32,259 bases of DNA from NCBI GenBank assembly GCA_003551925.1, contig PUOA01000025.1:1-32259 (forward strand), given 5' to 3'. This stretch comes from Paracoccaceae bacterium (GTDB taxonomy: Bacteria > Pseudomonadota > Alphaproteobacteria > Rhodobacterales > Rhodobacteraceae). The notes below the pieces were generated by a model that searched no databases, was not told where the DNA came from, and saw nothing but the letters and a program-made list of their open reading frames with translations. Both the position numbers and the translations under genes were made by a program. Each line of letters opens with the position of its first letter. The first letter of the stretch is position 1. This document shows, in pieces, positions 8,416-16,912 of this stretch.

Positions 8416-9351
8416 TCAAACCCCCGCCAGCGCCAGCGCCGCCAGCAGCGCCGCCAGCGCCCCCATCGCGCGCGCATAGAGCCTCAGCCCCCGGCGCAGA
8501 TCGCCCGCGCCGGGGTCGGGGGCGGCGGCGTTCAGCCAGGGCTCGGGTGCCACGCGGTCGGCGTAGATGCGCGGCCCCGACAGCCGCACGCCCAGCGCGC
8601 CGGCCATCGCAGCCTCGGGCCAGCCGGCGTTGGGCGAGCGGTGGCGCCGCGCATCGCGGAGCATGCAGCGCAGCGCCGCCATGCGCCCCGAAGCAGCGGC
8701 GAACAACACCCCCGACAGCCGCGCCGGGATCAGGTTCGCCGCATCGTCGATCCGCGCACTGGCCCAGCCGAAGGCCGCGTGGCGCGGGGTGCGGTGCCCG
8801 ATCATCGAATCGAGCGTGTTGATCGCCTTGTAGGCCGCGATCCCCGGCAACCCTGCCACCGCGCCCCAGAACACCGGCGCCACGATCCCGTCCGAGGCGT
8901 TCTCGGCCAGGCTTTCGAGCGCGGCGCGCGCCACGCCGGCCGCGTCCAGCTGCGACGGGTCGCGGCCCACGATCATCGCCACCGCCCCGCGCGCGGCGTC
9001 CAGATCGCGCGCTTCCAGCGGGCGCAGCACGCAGGCCACATGGCTGTGCATCGAGCGCAGCGCCACCAGCGGCCACGCCAGCACCCCGCCCAGAAGCACG
9101 CCCAGCCAGCCCCCCGGCAGCGCCGCCTGCACCGCCCAGCCCGCGCCCGCAGCCAACGCGATCACCAGCCCCGCCGCCAGCGCCCCGCGCGCCCGGCTCC
9201 CGGCCCCCGCGCGGTTCCAGCGGGCATCGAGCGCGCCGATCAGCGCGCCCAGCCACGTCACCGGATGCCCGATCCGCGCATAGAGCCATGCGGGCCAGCC
9301 CAGCGCCAGATCGATGGCGAGCGCCACCAGCATCATCGCGGCAAAGCTCAT
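8416..9351 (-). CDS. cobD: Adenosylcobinamide-phosphate synthase (CobD/CbiB family)
   Basis: ORF re-started at MSFAAMMLVALAIDLALGWP (ATG 9351); IGHPVTWLGALIGALD, ASDGIVAPVFWGAVAGLPGIAAYKAINTLDSMIGHRT typical of CbiB; ATGA overlap with the upstream gene. Confidence 0.93.
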   Translation of the reverse strand: MSFAAMMLVALAIDLALGWPAWLYARIGHPVTWLGALIGALDARWNRAGAGSRARGALAAGLVIALAAGAGWAVQAALPGGWLGVLLGGVLAWPLVALRSMHSHVACVLRPLEARDLDAARGAVAMIVGRDPSQLDAAGVARAALESLAENASDGIVAPVFWGAVAGLPGIAAYKAINTLDSMIGHRTPRHAAFGWASARIDDAANLIPARLSGVLFAAASGRMAALRCMLRDARRHRSPNAGWPEAAMAGALGVRLSGPRIYADRVAPEPWLNAAAPDPGAGDLRRGLRLYARAMGALAALLAALALAGV

Positions 9352-10142
9352 GCGCTGCCCCCGTCGAAGCGGATCACATCGCGCAGCCCGGCGGCGCGCA
9401 GCGCGTCGCCGGCGCCCGCGGGCACGCGGCCCGGCGCGAAGATCAGCGCCCGCGCCGCGCCGGTATGCGCCGCCGTCCAGCCCAGCGCGCCCAACCGCGC
9501 GGCGAGCGCCGCGGTCGGGTCCCCCGCCGGCCCGCGCCGGGCCACGCAGCGCGAAGCGCTTTCGGACGCGATGGCGGCGAAGTCCCGCAGCCGACGCGCA
9601 GCGCGCCACCGCGCCACCAGACCGGCGATGTCGTCGAACCCGTCATCCGCCGCATCGGTGGGCCGCGGCGGCCCCAGGAACCCGCCCAGCGCTGCAAACC
9701 TCGGCACCGGCGGCATCCATCCCAGCACCCGCCCCGCGCGCGAGGCCCAGAGCACCCGCGCCGGGTCGGCGAACATCAGCGGGTCCGACGCGCCCTCGGC
9801 CCGCACGCAGGCGCGCGCGAGCGTCAGCACCGGCCCCCGCCACCCCGCCAGCCGCGCCACTGCCACCAGCGAGGCCGTGGACACCCCGGTGCCCAGCCCC
9901 GGCGCGGCGCGCGGGCGCAGTGTGACCTCGCCCTCCAGCCCTACGCCCAGCCCCGCCAGCAGCCGCGCCACCGCATCCGCCTCGCCGCCGCGCAGCCGCA
10001 GCCCGCGCCCCGGGCGCGCGCTCAGCGTGGCCGCGACCCCCACCGCGGCACAAGGCAGTGTGACCAGCGCCACCGGCCCGTCCGGCCCCAGCCGACCCTG
10101 CAGCCACTCGCCGAAATGCCCGGCCACGAACGCGCGGCTCAT
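9348..10142 (-). CDS. GHMP-kinase-like protein, probable L-threonine kinase of cobalamin synthesis (PduX/BluE-like)
   Basis: MSRAFVAGHFGEWLQGRL...VALVTLPC; GLGTGVSTASLVAV resembles a GHMP ATP-binding motif; located in a cob cluster; overlaps both neighbours by ATGA. Confidence 0.78.
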   Translation of the reverse strand: MSRAFVAGHFGEWLQGRLGPDGPVALVTLPCAAVGVAATLSARPGRGLRLRGGEADAVARLLAGLGVGLEGEVTLRPRAAPGLGTGVSTASLVAVARLAGWRGPVLTLARACVRAEGASDPLMFADPARVLWASRAGRVLGWMPPVPRFAALGGFLGPPRPTDAADDGFDDIAGLVARWRAARRLRDFAAIASESASRCVARRGPAGDPTAALAARLGALGWTAAHTGAARALIFAPGRVPAGAGDALRAAGLRDVIRFDGGSA

Positions 10143-10720
10143 GCGCCGCCGCCCGCGTGGTGGTGGTTGACGCGTGCGATCGACCAGCCGCCTCCAGGCA
10201 GCGCGCGCAGCTCGGTCAGCGACAGCGGTGCGACCTCGAACGCCAGCGCCGGCGGCACCGCGCCCAGCGCCAGCGCCAGCGCCGCACGGACCACGCCTGC
10301 GTGGGCGAACACGGCCACGCAGCCGCCCTGCGCCGCGATGTCGTTCAGCGCCGGCGCGACCCGGTGGCACAGCTCCGCGAAACTCTCGCCCCCCGGCGGG
10401 CGGTGCGCGGCCAGCGCCACCGCCTCCAGCGGCCCGAGGTCGGGGAGCTCAGCGAACGCGACCCCCTCCCACGCGCCGAAATCCTGCTCCCACAGCCGCG
10501 CATCGGTGGGCGGCGTCCAGCCCAGCGCCGCCGCCGTCGCCACGCAGCGCCGCGCGGGGCTGCTGACGGCGCGCTCCACCCCCGCGTGCGCCAGCGCCGC
10601 GCGCGCCCAACCCAGCGCCATGGCGTCCGACAGGTCCGCCGCCACGTCGCGCCTCCCGGCCATTCGCCCGCCATGCAGGGCGGGCGCGTGGCGGATCACC
10701 ATCAGGCGGGCGGCGGTCAT
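10139..10720 (-). CDS. cobC: Histidine phosphatase family protein, probable alpha-ribazole phosphatase (CobC-like)
   Basis: MTAARLMVIRHAPALHGGRMAGRRDV... with RHxP motif, WEQDFGAWEG, and HAGVVRAAL; SD-like AAGGGG well placed for the 10720 start (10726 also possible). Confidence 0.82.
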   Translation of the reverse strand: MTAARLMVIRHAPALHGGRMAGRRDVAADLSDAMALGWARAALAHAGVERAVSSPARRCVATAAALGWTPPTDARLWEQDFGAWEGVAFAELPDLGPLEAVALAAHRPPGGESFAELCHRVAPALNDIAAQGGCVAVFAHAGVVRAALALALGAVPPALAFEVAPLSLTELRALPGGGWSIARVNHHHAGGGA

Positions 10721-10743
10721 GCGCATTTTCCCCTTGCCGTTGC

Positions 10744-10778
10744 TGCCCCTTCTCTGCTTTGTCGCCGCCGAAGGGGCA
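10744..10778. promoter_or_regulatory. Inverted repeat TGCCCCTTC-N17-GAAGGGGCA in the divergent cobC/cobU intergenic region
   Basis: Perfect 9-bp arms 10744-10752 and 10770-10778; right arm lies at the cobU ribosome-binding region. Confidence 0.5.
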
Positions 10779-10787
10779 AGAGGTACC

Positions 10788-11291
10788 ATGTCGCGGATCA
10801 TCCTGTTCACCGGCGGCGCGCGCTCGGGCAAGAGCGCGCTGGCCGAGGCGCGCACGCTCGGCCTTGGCAGCCCGGCGGTCTATATCGCCACCGCGCAGGC
10901 CTTCGACGACGAGATGGCCGCGCGCATCGCCGCGCATCAGGCCCGCCGCGGCCCCGACTGGCGCACGCACGCGGAACCACTGGCGCTGGCGCAGGCGCTG
11001 GACACAACCGACGGCGCGCCGCGGCTGGTGGATTGCCTGACGCTGTGGCTCAGCAACCTGCTGCTGGCCGAGACACCGTGGGAGCCCGCGCTGGACGCGC
11101 TGCTGGACGCGCTCGCGCGTCAGCGCGCGCCGGTGGTGCTGGTCACGAACGAGGTCGGGCTGGGGATCGTCCCCGACAACGCCCTTGCCCGCGCCTTCCG
11201 CGACGCGGCGGGGATCGTCAACCAACGGGTCGCGGCGGCGGCGGATGAGGTCACATTCGCCGTCGCGGGCCTGCCGATGAGGGTGAAATGA
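10788..11291 (+). CDS. cobU: Bifunctional adenosylcobinamide kinase/adenosylcobinamide-phosphate guanylyltransferase
   Basis: MSRIILFTGGARSGKSALAEARTLGLG (P-loop), VYIATAQAFDDEMAARIAAHQARR, LVTNEVGLGIVPDNALARAFRDAAGIVNQRVA. In frame within ORF 9288..11291. Confidence 0.95.
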   Translation: MSRIILFTGGARSGKSALAEARTLGLGSPAVYIATAQAFDDEMAARIAAHQARRGPDWRTHAEPLALAQALDTTDGAPRLVDCLTLWLSNLLLAETPWEPALDALLDALARQRAPVVLVTNEVGLGIVPDNALARAFRDAAGIVNQRVAAAADEVTFAVAGLPMRVK

Positions 11292-12295
11292 TGCAGTTTT
11301 TGTCGCTCGACGCCATCGCGGCGCTCTCCGCCAACCTGCCGCAGGCCGATGATGCCGCCCGGACCGCCGCGCAGGACCGCCAGAACAGCCTGACCAAACC
11401 GCCCGGCTCGCTGGGGCGGTTGGAGGAGTTGGCCGTGTTCATGGCCGGCTGGCGCGGCACCGACCGCCCCCGGATCGACCGCGCGCAGGCGCTGGTCTTT
11501 GCCGGCAACCACGGCATCTGTGCGCAGGGGGTGAACCCGTTTCCGCAGGCAGTGACCGCGCAGATGGTGGCGAACTTCACCGCCGGCGGCGCGGCGATCA
11601 ACCAGATCTGCCGCGTGGTGGACGCCGATCTGGAGGTGATCGCGCTGGATCTGGACCGTCCGACCGCCGATTTCACCGCCCACCCCGCCATGACCGAGGC
11701 CGAGACGCTCGACGCGCTCAACCGCGGCGCGGCGGCGGTGGACCCCGGCGCCGATGTGCTGGTGCTGGGCGAGATGGGGATCGGCAACACAACCATCGCC
11801 TCGGCGCTGGCGGCGGCGCTGCTGGGCGGCAGCGTGGCGGAGTGGGTCGGCCCCGGAACCGGCGCCGACGCCGCGACCATCGCGCGCAAGACCGCCGCGA
11901 TCGAGGCTGGCCTCAAGCGCCACGCCGGGCTGGACCCGCTGGCAACGCTCGCCGCGCTTGGCGGGCGCGAACAGGCGGCGATCTGCGGCGCGGTGCTGGC
12001 GGCGCGCGCGGCGCGGGTGCCGGTGATCCTTGACGGCTTCATCTGCACCGCGGCGGCGGTGGTGCTGCACGCGCTGGACCCGCGGCTTCTGGAACACTGC
12101 CTCGTCGGGCATGCCTCGGCCGAGCCCGGGCACCGGCGGCTGATCGCGGCGCTGGGCGCGCGCCCGGTGCTCGAGGTCGACATGCGGCTGGGCGAGGGTT
12201 CGGGCGCCGCGCTGGCGCTGGGCGTGCTGCGCGCGGCGCTGGAATGCCACAATGGCATGGCCACCTTCGCCGAAGCCGGGGTCAGCGGCGGATGA
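11288..12295 (+). CDS. cobT: Nicotinate-nucleotide-dimethylbenzimidazole phosphoribosyltransferase
   Basis: 335-aa ORF; LTKPPGSLGRLEELAVFMAGW, VFAGNHGICAQGVNPFPQAVTAQMVANF, LGEMGIGNTTIASAL. Confidence 0.96.
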   Translation: MMQFLSLDAIAALSANLPQADDAARTAAQDRQNSLTKPPGSLGRLEELAVFMAGWRGTDRPRIDRAQALVFAGNHGICAQGVNPFPQAVTAQMVANFTAGGAAINQICRVVDADLEVIALDLDRPTADFTAHPAMTEAETLDALNRGAAAVDPGADVLVLGEMGIGNTTIASALAAALLGGSVAEWVGPGTGADAATIARKTAAIEAGLKRHAGLDPLATLAALGGREQAAICGAVLAARAARVPVILDGFICTAAAVVLHALDPRLLEHCLVGHASAEPGHRRLIAALGARPVLEVDMRLGEGSGAALALGVLRAALECHNGMATFAEAGVSGG

Positions 12296-13047
12296 TCCAC
12301 ACGCTGCGCCAGCGGCTGGCCGAGGCGCAGCTCGCCCTGATGCTGCTCACCCGGCTGCCCGCGGGGCGCTTGCCCGACCCCGCGCCGCCCGTCGCCGCGG
12401 GGGCCTGGGCGTTTCCGCTGGCGGGGCTCGCCGTGGGGGCGCTGGGCGCGGGGGTGCTGACGGGCGCGCTGGCGCTGGGCGTTCCGGCGACGCTGGCGGC
12501 AGGGCTGGCGCTGGGCGCGCAGATCATGGCCACCGGCGCGCTGCACGAGGACGGGCTCGCCGATGTCGCCGACGGGCTTTGGGGCGGGCACGACCGCGCG
12601 CGGCGGCTCGAGATCATGCGCGATTCGCGCATCGGCAGCTACGGCACGCTGGCGCTGGTGCTGGGGGTGGGGCTGCGCTGGGCGGCGCTGGCGCATCTGG
12701 CGCAGGACGCGGCGCTCACGGCGGCGGCGGCGCTGGTGGGCGTGGCAATGCTCAGCCGGCTGGGGCCGGTGGCACTGCTGGCCACACTGCCGCCCGCGCG
12801 CGGCGACGGGCTGGGGCGGTCAGCGGCGGGTCCGGGGCGCGGGGTCTGGGTGGCGGGTGCGCTGGCCCTGCCCGCGCTGCTGGTTCCGGGGATCTTGCCG
12901 GGCGTGCTCACGGCAGCAGCGGCGGTGGGATGGCTGGGCCGCACTGCGCGCGCGCGCCTGGGCGGGCAGACCGGCGATGTGCTGGGCGCGGCGCAGCAAC
13001 TCGCGGAAATCACGCTTCTGATCGCGCTCGCCACCGCCTTGGCGTGA
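12292..13047 (+). CDS. cobS: Adenosylcobinamide-GDP ribazoletransferase
   Basis: MIHTLRQRLAEAQLALMLLTRLPAG; ATGALHEDGLADVADGLWGGHDRARRLEIMRDSRIGSYG signature; ATGA overlap with cobT. Confidence 0.95.
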   Translation: MIHTLRQRLAEAQLALMLLTRLPAGRLPDPAPPVAAGAWAFPLAGLAVGALGAGVLTGALALGVPATLAAGLALGAQIMATGALHEDGLADVADGLWGGHDRARRLEIMRDSRIGSYGTLALVLGVGLRWAALAHLAQDAALTAAAALVGVAMLSRLGPVALLATLPPARGDGLGRSAAGPGRGVWVAGALALPALLVPGILPGVLTAAAAVGWLGRTARARLGGQTGDVLGAAQQLAEITLLIALATALA

Positions 13048-13139
13048 CGCCCACCACCCGCGCCACGCGCCCCCGAGGCGCGCGGGGTGGGTGGGCGGGA
13101 GCGCGGCTCGGGGGCGCCGCCCGCGCCACCGGCGCGGGC
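13048..13139. terminator. Double GC-rich hairpin between convergent cobS and dctM (second stem GCCCGCGCC-ACC-GGCGCGGGC at 13119-13139)
   Basis: Imperfect stem between ~13048-13063 and ~13078-13097, then a perfect 9-bp stem with 3-nt loop; lies between two converging stop codons. Confidence 0.65.
13085..13099 (+). other. Canonical G-quadruplex motif GGGTGGGTGGGCGGG
   Basis: Four GGG runs separated by single-nucleotide loops, read directly. Confidence 0.8.
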
Positions 13140-13146
13140 GTCCGGT

Positions 13147-15807
13147 TCAGAACCGCAGCGACACGTCGCGGTGGTTCGACACGCAGCGCGCCACCTCGAG
13201 CGCCTCGTCGCGTTCCATCCGCGACTGCTCGCGCATTCCCAGCGTGAAGCGGGTCTCTTCCTCCAGCGCGGCAAGCGAGGCCAGCAGCGTGTCGCCGGCG
13301 GCGCGGCGCCACGCCACGTCCTCGGCGATCTGCGCCACCGCGGCCTCGGCCGCGTCTGCGGCAGCCTCGGCCGATGCGCGCCGCCCGGTCAGCCCCTCGC
13401 GGATGTCCGACAGCGCGCGGCGCAGGTCATTCGAGCCCGGCAGGTCCGCCAGCTCGGACTCCAGCTCCTGCACCCGGGACGCCAATTCGCGGTCGTCGGC
13501 GACGTTCACCTCGGCAGCCAGTTCCTCGACCCGCGGTTGCAGCTCGGCGAAGGCGTCGGCGGCTTCAATCGTCCGGGCCATGTCGCGAATGGTGACATAG
13601 GCGCTTTCGGTCGGACGGCGCAAATCGTTGCGGGCCATGGTCTCGGCCTGCACCAGGTCCTGGAACGCGGCCTGCTCGGCCTCCCAGCGGTCGGGGATGG
13701 TGTCCGCGACCGCGGCGCGCTCGGCGCGCAACTCGCCGATGCGTTCCTCGATCCGCGCACGCGCGGCGACCGCCTCCGGAGCATCGCCGCGCTGATCGCG
13801 CAGGGCGCGCTCCTGCGCGTCGATCCGGGTGTCGATGCCTTGCATCCGGCGGCGGATGTCGGCGACCTCGCGGTGCAACGGGCGATACGCCGGTGTCGCG
13901 GCCTCGATCGCGTCCGAGGCGGCGCGCAGCTCGGCCAGAAGCCCGAAGCTGTCTTCATAGGCCGCGATCGCCTCGTCGAGATCGCGCTCCACGCCGTCAG
14001 GCAGCGCCGCGCGATCGACCTCGTCAAGCTCGGCGAGCAGCGCGCGCACGCGCGTCTCCTGCGCCGGCAGGTCGCGGTGCAGCAACTCCTCGACGCAGTG
14101 CTGCAGGCGCGGGTTGCGCGGTGGCGGCGCGTTTTCGGACAGAAGCTGCACCCGCGCGGGCAGATAGTTCACGATCGGCGGGTTGAAGCCCACGATCACC
14201 AGCGCCACCAGCTGCAGCGTGATGAACGGGATCACACCCTTGTACATGTTGATCGTGCGCACCGCGCTGTCGGCCACCCCGCGCAGATAGAACAGCGCGA
14301 AACCGAAGGGCGGTGTCAGAAAACTCGTCTGGATGTTCAGCCCGATCATCACGCCCAGCCACACGGCGGTGATGTTGGCCTCGGGGTTCATCAGCAGGAT
14401 CGGCGCGACGATCGGCACCACGACGATCGCGATCTCGATGAAGTCCAGGAAGAACCCCAGCAGGAAGATCACCACCATGACGATGATGAACTGCCCCCAG
14501 AACCCGCCGGGCATGCTGCCCAGGAAGTCCTTGACCATCACCTCGCCACCGAAGGCGCGGAACGCCGAGATCAGCATCGCCGCGCCCAGCAGGATGATGA
14601 ACACCAGCGACGAGGTCTTGGCGGTCTCGATCATCACTTCGCGCAGGGTGTTGTTGATGCGCAGCGTGCGCAGCGTGCTCCAGCCCAGCGCGCCCAGCAG
14701 CGCCAGCACCGCGAGCACCGCCAGCCCCACGCCCAGGTGATCGCCCGAGCGGTCAAGCTGGCGGATGTTGAGGTTGAACGCCTCGCCCAGCAGGTAGATC
14801 GCCACCAGCATCGCCATGGCGATTGTGGCGGGCCAGTATCGAAAGCGCCCTTCGTGGATCTTGTAACCGGCCATCAGGATGGCACCCGCCGCGCCCACCG
14901 CGCCCGCCTGCGTCACCGTGGCCACCCCGGCGATGATCGAGCCCAGCACCAGCAGGATCAGCACCAGCGGCGGGACCACCGCAAAGAACACTTCGACCCA
15001 GAAGGCGCGGTCCATGCGCCCCTCGATCGGGACCGAGGGCGCGTTCTGCGGGCGCAGCAGCGCGTAGCCCAGGATGAAGACGATATAGAGCCCCACCAGG
15101 ATCAGCCCCGGGAACAGCGCCCCCATGAACATGTCGCCCGCCGAGGTCGAGGTCACGCCCAGCTCGGACGGCATCGAGAACGCACCCGTCGCCTCGCGGT
15201 ATTCGGCGGTGCGCAGCTGCGCGGCCTGATCGGTCGCCGAGGACAGCTGGTCGGCGAGGATGATCAGCACGATCGACGGCGGGATGATCTGCCCCAGCGT
15301 CCCCGAGGCCAGCACCGAGCCGGTGGCCAGCGGCTGGCTGTAGTTGTTGCGCATCATCGCCGGGAGCGAGATCAACCCCATCGCCACCACCGTGGCGCCG
15401 ACGATCCCCGTGGTCGCGGCCAGCAGCGCGCCGACCACCACGACCGAAATCCCCAGCCCCCCCGGCAGCCCGCCGAACAGCTTGGCCATGGTCACCAGCA
15501 GCTCTTCGGCGATCTTCGAGCGCTGAAGCATGATGCCCATGAAGACGAACAGCGGAATCGCGATCAGGGTGTCGCGCTCGGCCTCCCAGTAGATGCCGCG
15601 GAAGTTGGTCACCCCGGCGCTGAGCCATTCCACCGCCGAGCCGTGCATGAAGAACGCGGTCGGATCCGAGAGGAACAGCCACCCCGTCCCGGCCGCAAGA
15701 CCGATGGTCACGATCGCCGAGCCCGGCAGCGCAAAGGCCACCGGATAGCCGAGGCCCAGCGCGAACATCATCATGAAGATGAGCAGGATCAGAAAGACCA
15801 GTTCCAT
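13147..15807 (-). CDS. dctM: TRAP transporter large permease (DctM family) with ~330-aa C-terminal coiled-coil-like extension
   Basis: 886-aa ORF. N-terminal part is DctM-like (ALGLGYPVAFALPGSAIV; IPLFVFMGIMLQRSKIAEELL; GTLGQIIPPSIVLIILADQ; LGVMIGLNIQTSFLTPPFGFALFYLRG). After NYLPARVQLLSENAPPP the rest is E/A/R-rich and non-hydrophobic. Confidence 0.9.
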   Translation of the reverse strand: MELVFLILLIFMMMFALGLGYPVAFALPGSAIVTIGLAAGTGWLFLSDPTAFFMHGSAVEWLSAGVTNFRGIYWEAERDTLIAIPLFVFMGIMLQRSKIAEELLVTMAKLFGGLPGGLGISVVVVGALLAATTGIVGATVVAMGLISLPAMMRNNYSQPLATGSVLASGTLGQIIPPSIVLIILADQLSSATDQAAQLRTAEYREATGAFSMPSELGVTSTSAGDMFMGALFPGLILVGLYIVFILGYALLRPQNAPSVPIEGRMDRAFWVEVFFAVVPPLVLILLVLGSIIAGVATVTQAGAVGAAGAILMAGYKIHEGRFRYWPATIAMAMLVAIYLLGEAFNLNIRQLDRSGDHLGVGLAVLAVLALLGALGWSTLRTLRINNTLREVMIETAKTSSLVFIILLGAAMLISAFRAFGGEVMVKDFLGSMPGGFWGQFIIVMVVIFLLGFFLDFIEIAIVVVPIVAPILLMNPEANITAVWLGVMIGLNIQTSFLTPPFGFALFYLRGVADSAVRTINMYKGVIPFITLQLVALVIVGFNPPIVNYLPARVQLLSENAPPPRNPRLQHCVEELLHRDLPAQETRVRALLAELDEVDRAALPDGVERDLDEAIAAYEDSFGLLAELRAASDAIEAATPAYRPLHREVADIRRRMQGIDTRIDAQERALRDQRGDAPEAVAARARIEERIGELRAERAAVADTIPDRWEAEQAAFQDLVQAETMARNDLRRPTESAYVTIRDMARTIEAADAFAELQPRVEELAAEVNVADDRELASRVQELESELADLPGSNDLRRALSDIREGLTGRRASAEAAADAAEAAVAQIAEDVAWRRAAGDTLLASLAALEEETRFTLGMREQSRMERDEALEVARCVSNHRDVSLRF

Positions 15808-15813
15808 GATCGC

Positions 15814-16815
15814 CTATCCCATCGCCGGTTTCGCGGAGGCGTCAGCAGCCAAAGCGTCGGTGCCGGCGCCGCCGGGTTCGTTGCGCCAGTCGGCGGCGGC
15901 CTTGAGCATCTGCGCGGCGAACTGGAACAGCATCGTCACCGCGAACACCCCCAGAAACACCGCAAGCATGTATTTTGTGAACATGCCAAAGCTCGACTGA
16001 CTCTGCTCGAAGCGCAGGAACGGGCCGATCAGCGTGCTGGCATTGGTGGCCGTGCCCAGGATCAGGATCGTCCAGCACACGCTCATCCCGAACACCACCG
16101 AGCCCACGCCGTTGACCAGCGCGCGCGCGCGCCGCGACATCGACGCGTAGAACACGTCGACGCGGACATGCCCTTCGGTCGCCAGCGTGTAGGCCGAGGC
16201 GAACAGGAACAGCGCCGCATACCACAGCCGCACCAGATCGGCCATGAACGGCTGCTCATACGAGAAGACGAAGCGCCCGATCACCATCAGGAGCTGCACC
16301 AGCACCACCAGAAGCGCGAGCCACATGAACCCCAGCGTCCGGGTGACCGCCGCCACCACGAAGCCCAGCACGATCAGCGGCACATGCACCGTCGGCCCGC
16401 GCCAGCGCGTCTGCCCGATCTGCGTGGCCATCGCGTCGTCGAACCACACCCGGTGCAGCCCCTCGGCCCGGATCCAGGACAGCCCGGCATCGCCGAGGCC
16501 CGCGAACAGCGCCGCGAAGAAGGAGGCCCGCACCAGGTAGTTGGTCAGCGCCTGGATCCGCGCGGCGTCGGGGCGCAGCGGCTCGGCGCGGCTGCGCAAC
16601 ACCATCAGCACCGTCAGCCCCGCCGCCACCACGTAGGCCGCCGCCGCGACCCAGCCCTCGGAGGCGCCGCGCACGAACCCCAGCGCGCCGGGCATCCCGC
16701 GCCAGTGGACCAGATAGTTCTCGATCAGGAAGGCGAAGGTCACCATGACCGTGGCCCAGGCAAGAACCCTGAGCGCCAGCGGCCCCGGCCCCGTGGCGGC
16801 GGATGTGTCGGGCAT
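15814..16815 (-). CDS. dctQ: TRAP transporter small permease (DctQ family), enlarged with extra N-terminal hydrophobic segments
   Basis: 333-aa ORF; C-terminal half carries FVFSYEQPFMADLVRLWYAALFLFASAYTLATEGHVRVDVFYASMSRRARALVNGVGSV (DctQ-like); directly upstream of dctM. Confidence 0.85.
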   Translation of the reverse strand: MPDTSAATGPGPLALRVLAWATVMVTFAFLIENYLVHWRGMPGALGFVRGASEGWVAAAAYVVAAGLTVLMVLRSRAEPLRPDAARIQALTNYLVRASFFAALFAGLGDAGLSWIRAEGLHRVWFDDAMATQIGQTRWRGPTVHVPLIVLGFVVAAVTRTLGFMWLALLVVLVQLLMVIGRFVFSYEQPFMADLVRLWYAALFLFASAYTLATEGHVRVDVFYASMSRRARALVNGVGSVVFGMSVCWTILILGTATNASTLIGPFLRFEQSQSSFGMFTKYMLAVFLGVFAVTMLFQFAAQMLKAAADWRNEPGGAGTDALAADASAKPAMG

Positions 16816-16861
16816 GATCGCGGTTCCGTCAGCTCAGATGCGCGCGGCGCGGATGCGAATG

Positions 16862-16892
16862 GGGGCGGGGCTGCGCATGGCGGCCCCGCCCC
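16862..16892. promoter_or_regulatory. Hairpin GGGGCGGGGC-N11-GCCCCGCCCC between dctP and dctQ
   Basis: Perfect 10-bp arms 16862-16871 and 16883-16892. Confidence 0.8.
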
Positions 16893-16912
16893 GGTTCAGA
16901 CCGTCGTGCGGA

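Noticed and set aside
6244-10170. 1308-aa plus-strand ORF (and similar long ORFs 13087..16944 +, 26067..29105 +, 22535..25231 +, 18068..20950 -)
   Set aside because: They run antisense to well-recognised genes (gdhA/cob, dctMQ, RND, P-type ATPase, fhs/EamA). Composition is R/H/A/G/Q-rich low-complexity, as expected when high GC suppresses stop codons in the antisense frames.
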